5,491 nt of DNA from Niastella sp. (lineage in GTDB: Bacteria; Bacteroidota; Bacteroidia; Chitinophagales; Chitinophagaceae), in NCBI GenBank assembly GCA_021154515.1, contig JAJKIL010000313.1:1-5491 (forward strand), read 5' to 3'. How positions within the stretch are numbered: the first letter of the stretch is position 1; every line of letters starts with the position of its first letter. The position numbers and the translations under genes are program-made. The notes beneath the pieces are model-generated. The model saw only the letters and a program-made list of their open reading frames with translations. It ran no database searches and was not told where the DNA came from. Below, piece by piece: positions 4,889 through 5,491 of this stretch.

Positions 4889-5491
4889 ATGAAATCCATT
4901 ACGTTAATCCTGTTTACCCTCGTGTCTTTCATACAAGGATATGGTCAGGCTGCCGGCGGGCAGGAATTTGGGGAGGATATCAGATCCTGGTTGAAGCTGG
5001 GTGAACACAAGGTTGACCTTATGTCTGTAAAGCAATCGCTAACCCCCCGGCAGGTTGAACTCAGCAACAAGGTGATGAAGGCCATGCAAAAGAATGCACT
5101 CTGGGTGCGTGACTCTCTTCCAAATGTTACCGATTCTACGCTCATCTACGAAAAGTTTGGCTTATCAAAAGCGGAGTTCGACGAATACCTTCTTTCCGGT
5201 GAAAAAAAGAGCACCCCCGAGCTGGTAAAAACAGGGGAAGAAACCCTGGTGATAACCCGTAAAAAGAATAACCTCGTTTTTACAGGCACCGGCCGGTTAA
5301 AAGTGCTGGACTCTTTAAAATTCAATACTGCCCTGAACGAACCCCTGTATAATAGCAAGGAGCTGGAGTTGAGTAATAAGTCGGGTGTTGATAACAGTGA
5401 TAATCCTTTTAAGAGTCCCTGGAACGGCTACCATTTTACCTACGAGCATTATGGCGATGTGACGGACAATGATCCCAAAAACCTCACCGCC
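4889..5491 (+). CDS. Secreted protein of unknown function (3' end outside window)
   Basis: The frame is open from ATG 4889 to the last base, giving 201 codons without a stop. The N-terminus MKSITLILFTLVSFIQGYGQ is a standard signal peptide (Lys2, hydrophobic 4-15, probable cut after GYGQ) without a lipobox Cys, so the product is periplasmic, outer-membrane or secreted. The mature part is charged and largely helical in character to about residue 105 (SWLKLGEHKVDLMSVKQSLTPRQVELSNKVMKAMQKN, written here as positions 33-69 of that helix-rich part). A Lys/Glu-rich segment and a more beta-like stretch (119-146, TLVITRKKNNLVFTGTGRL) follow. An aromatic-rich region (NPFKSPWNGYHFTYEHYG, 172-189) precedes the window edge. 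I do not recognise the family and see no catalytic motif. It is divergent from the DinB gene with 130 bases between starts. No operon partner is visible. Confidence 0.75.
   Translation, partial: MKSITLILFTLVSFIQGYGQAAGGQEFGEDIRSWLKLGEHKVDLMSVKQSLTPRQVELSNKVMKAMQKNALWVRDSLPNVTDSTLIYEKFGLSKAEFDEYLLSGEKKSTPELVKTGEETLVITRKKNNLVFTGTGRLKVLDSLKFNTALNEPLYNSKELELSNKSGVDNSDNPFKSPWNGYHFTYEHYGDVTDNDPKNLTA

Noticed and set aside
4945..5358. Two minus-strand frames near the right end
   Set aside because: They lie antisense to the open signal-peptide-bearing frame from 4889 and have no domain features.

Overview
The window looks like chromosomal DNA of a Bacteroidota species, most plausibly a soil- or plant-associated Chitinophagaceae-type bacterium. 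This is an inference from style: moderate GC, lipoproteins and outer-membrane proteins with Bacteroidota-type signals, TTTG-containing promoter-like boxes in place of strong Shine-Dalgarno sites, family-9 pectate lyases, and no tRNA, rRNA, insertion sequence or CRISPR array in view.

Layout from left to right. Bases 1-714 (+) are the 3' half of a family-9 (PL9-like) pectate lyase, cut by the window edge. It meets tail to tail, with a 17-base overlap, a two-gene minus-strand unit: an outer-membrane beta-barrel gene (1280-1921) followed after 18 bases by a lipoprotein gene of unknown function (698-1261). A divergent intergenic region of about 195 bases separates these from an ankyrin-repeat lipoprotein (2117-2962, +). 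That gene converges on a second, compact PL9-like pectate lyase lipoprotein (3055-3924, -). The 92 bases between the two stops are almost wholly built from seven-base units arranged as an inverted repeat. Upstream of the second lyase is a 300-base gene-free region (3925-4224). It holds a 9-bp perfect inverted repeat, a 10-bp palindrome and a second heptamer array of different sequence (eight perfect GGCAGAA copies, then four GTTTGCC-type copies in inverse sense). Then come a DinB-family metalloprotein (4225-4758, -), a 130-base divergent promoter region, and the 5' part of a secreted protein I cannot identify (4889-5491, +, running off the window).

The two lyases suggest an interest in pectin or polygalacturonate. 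There is no SusC/SusD pair, regulator or other pectin enzyme here, so a polysaccharide utilisation locus is not shown. The remaining envelope proteins have no demonstrated link to pectin.

The least ordinary content is not protein-coding. Two heptamer arrays with unrelated units share the same architecture, tandem seven-base units with inverse-sense partners, and each abuts the stop codon of a minus-strand gene. They may belong to a family of heptanucleotide intergenic repeats. No complete new multi-gene defence or metabolic system is visible.
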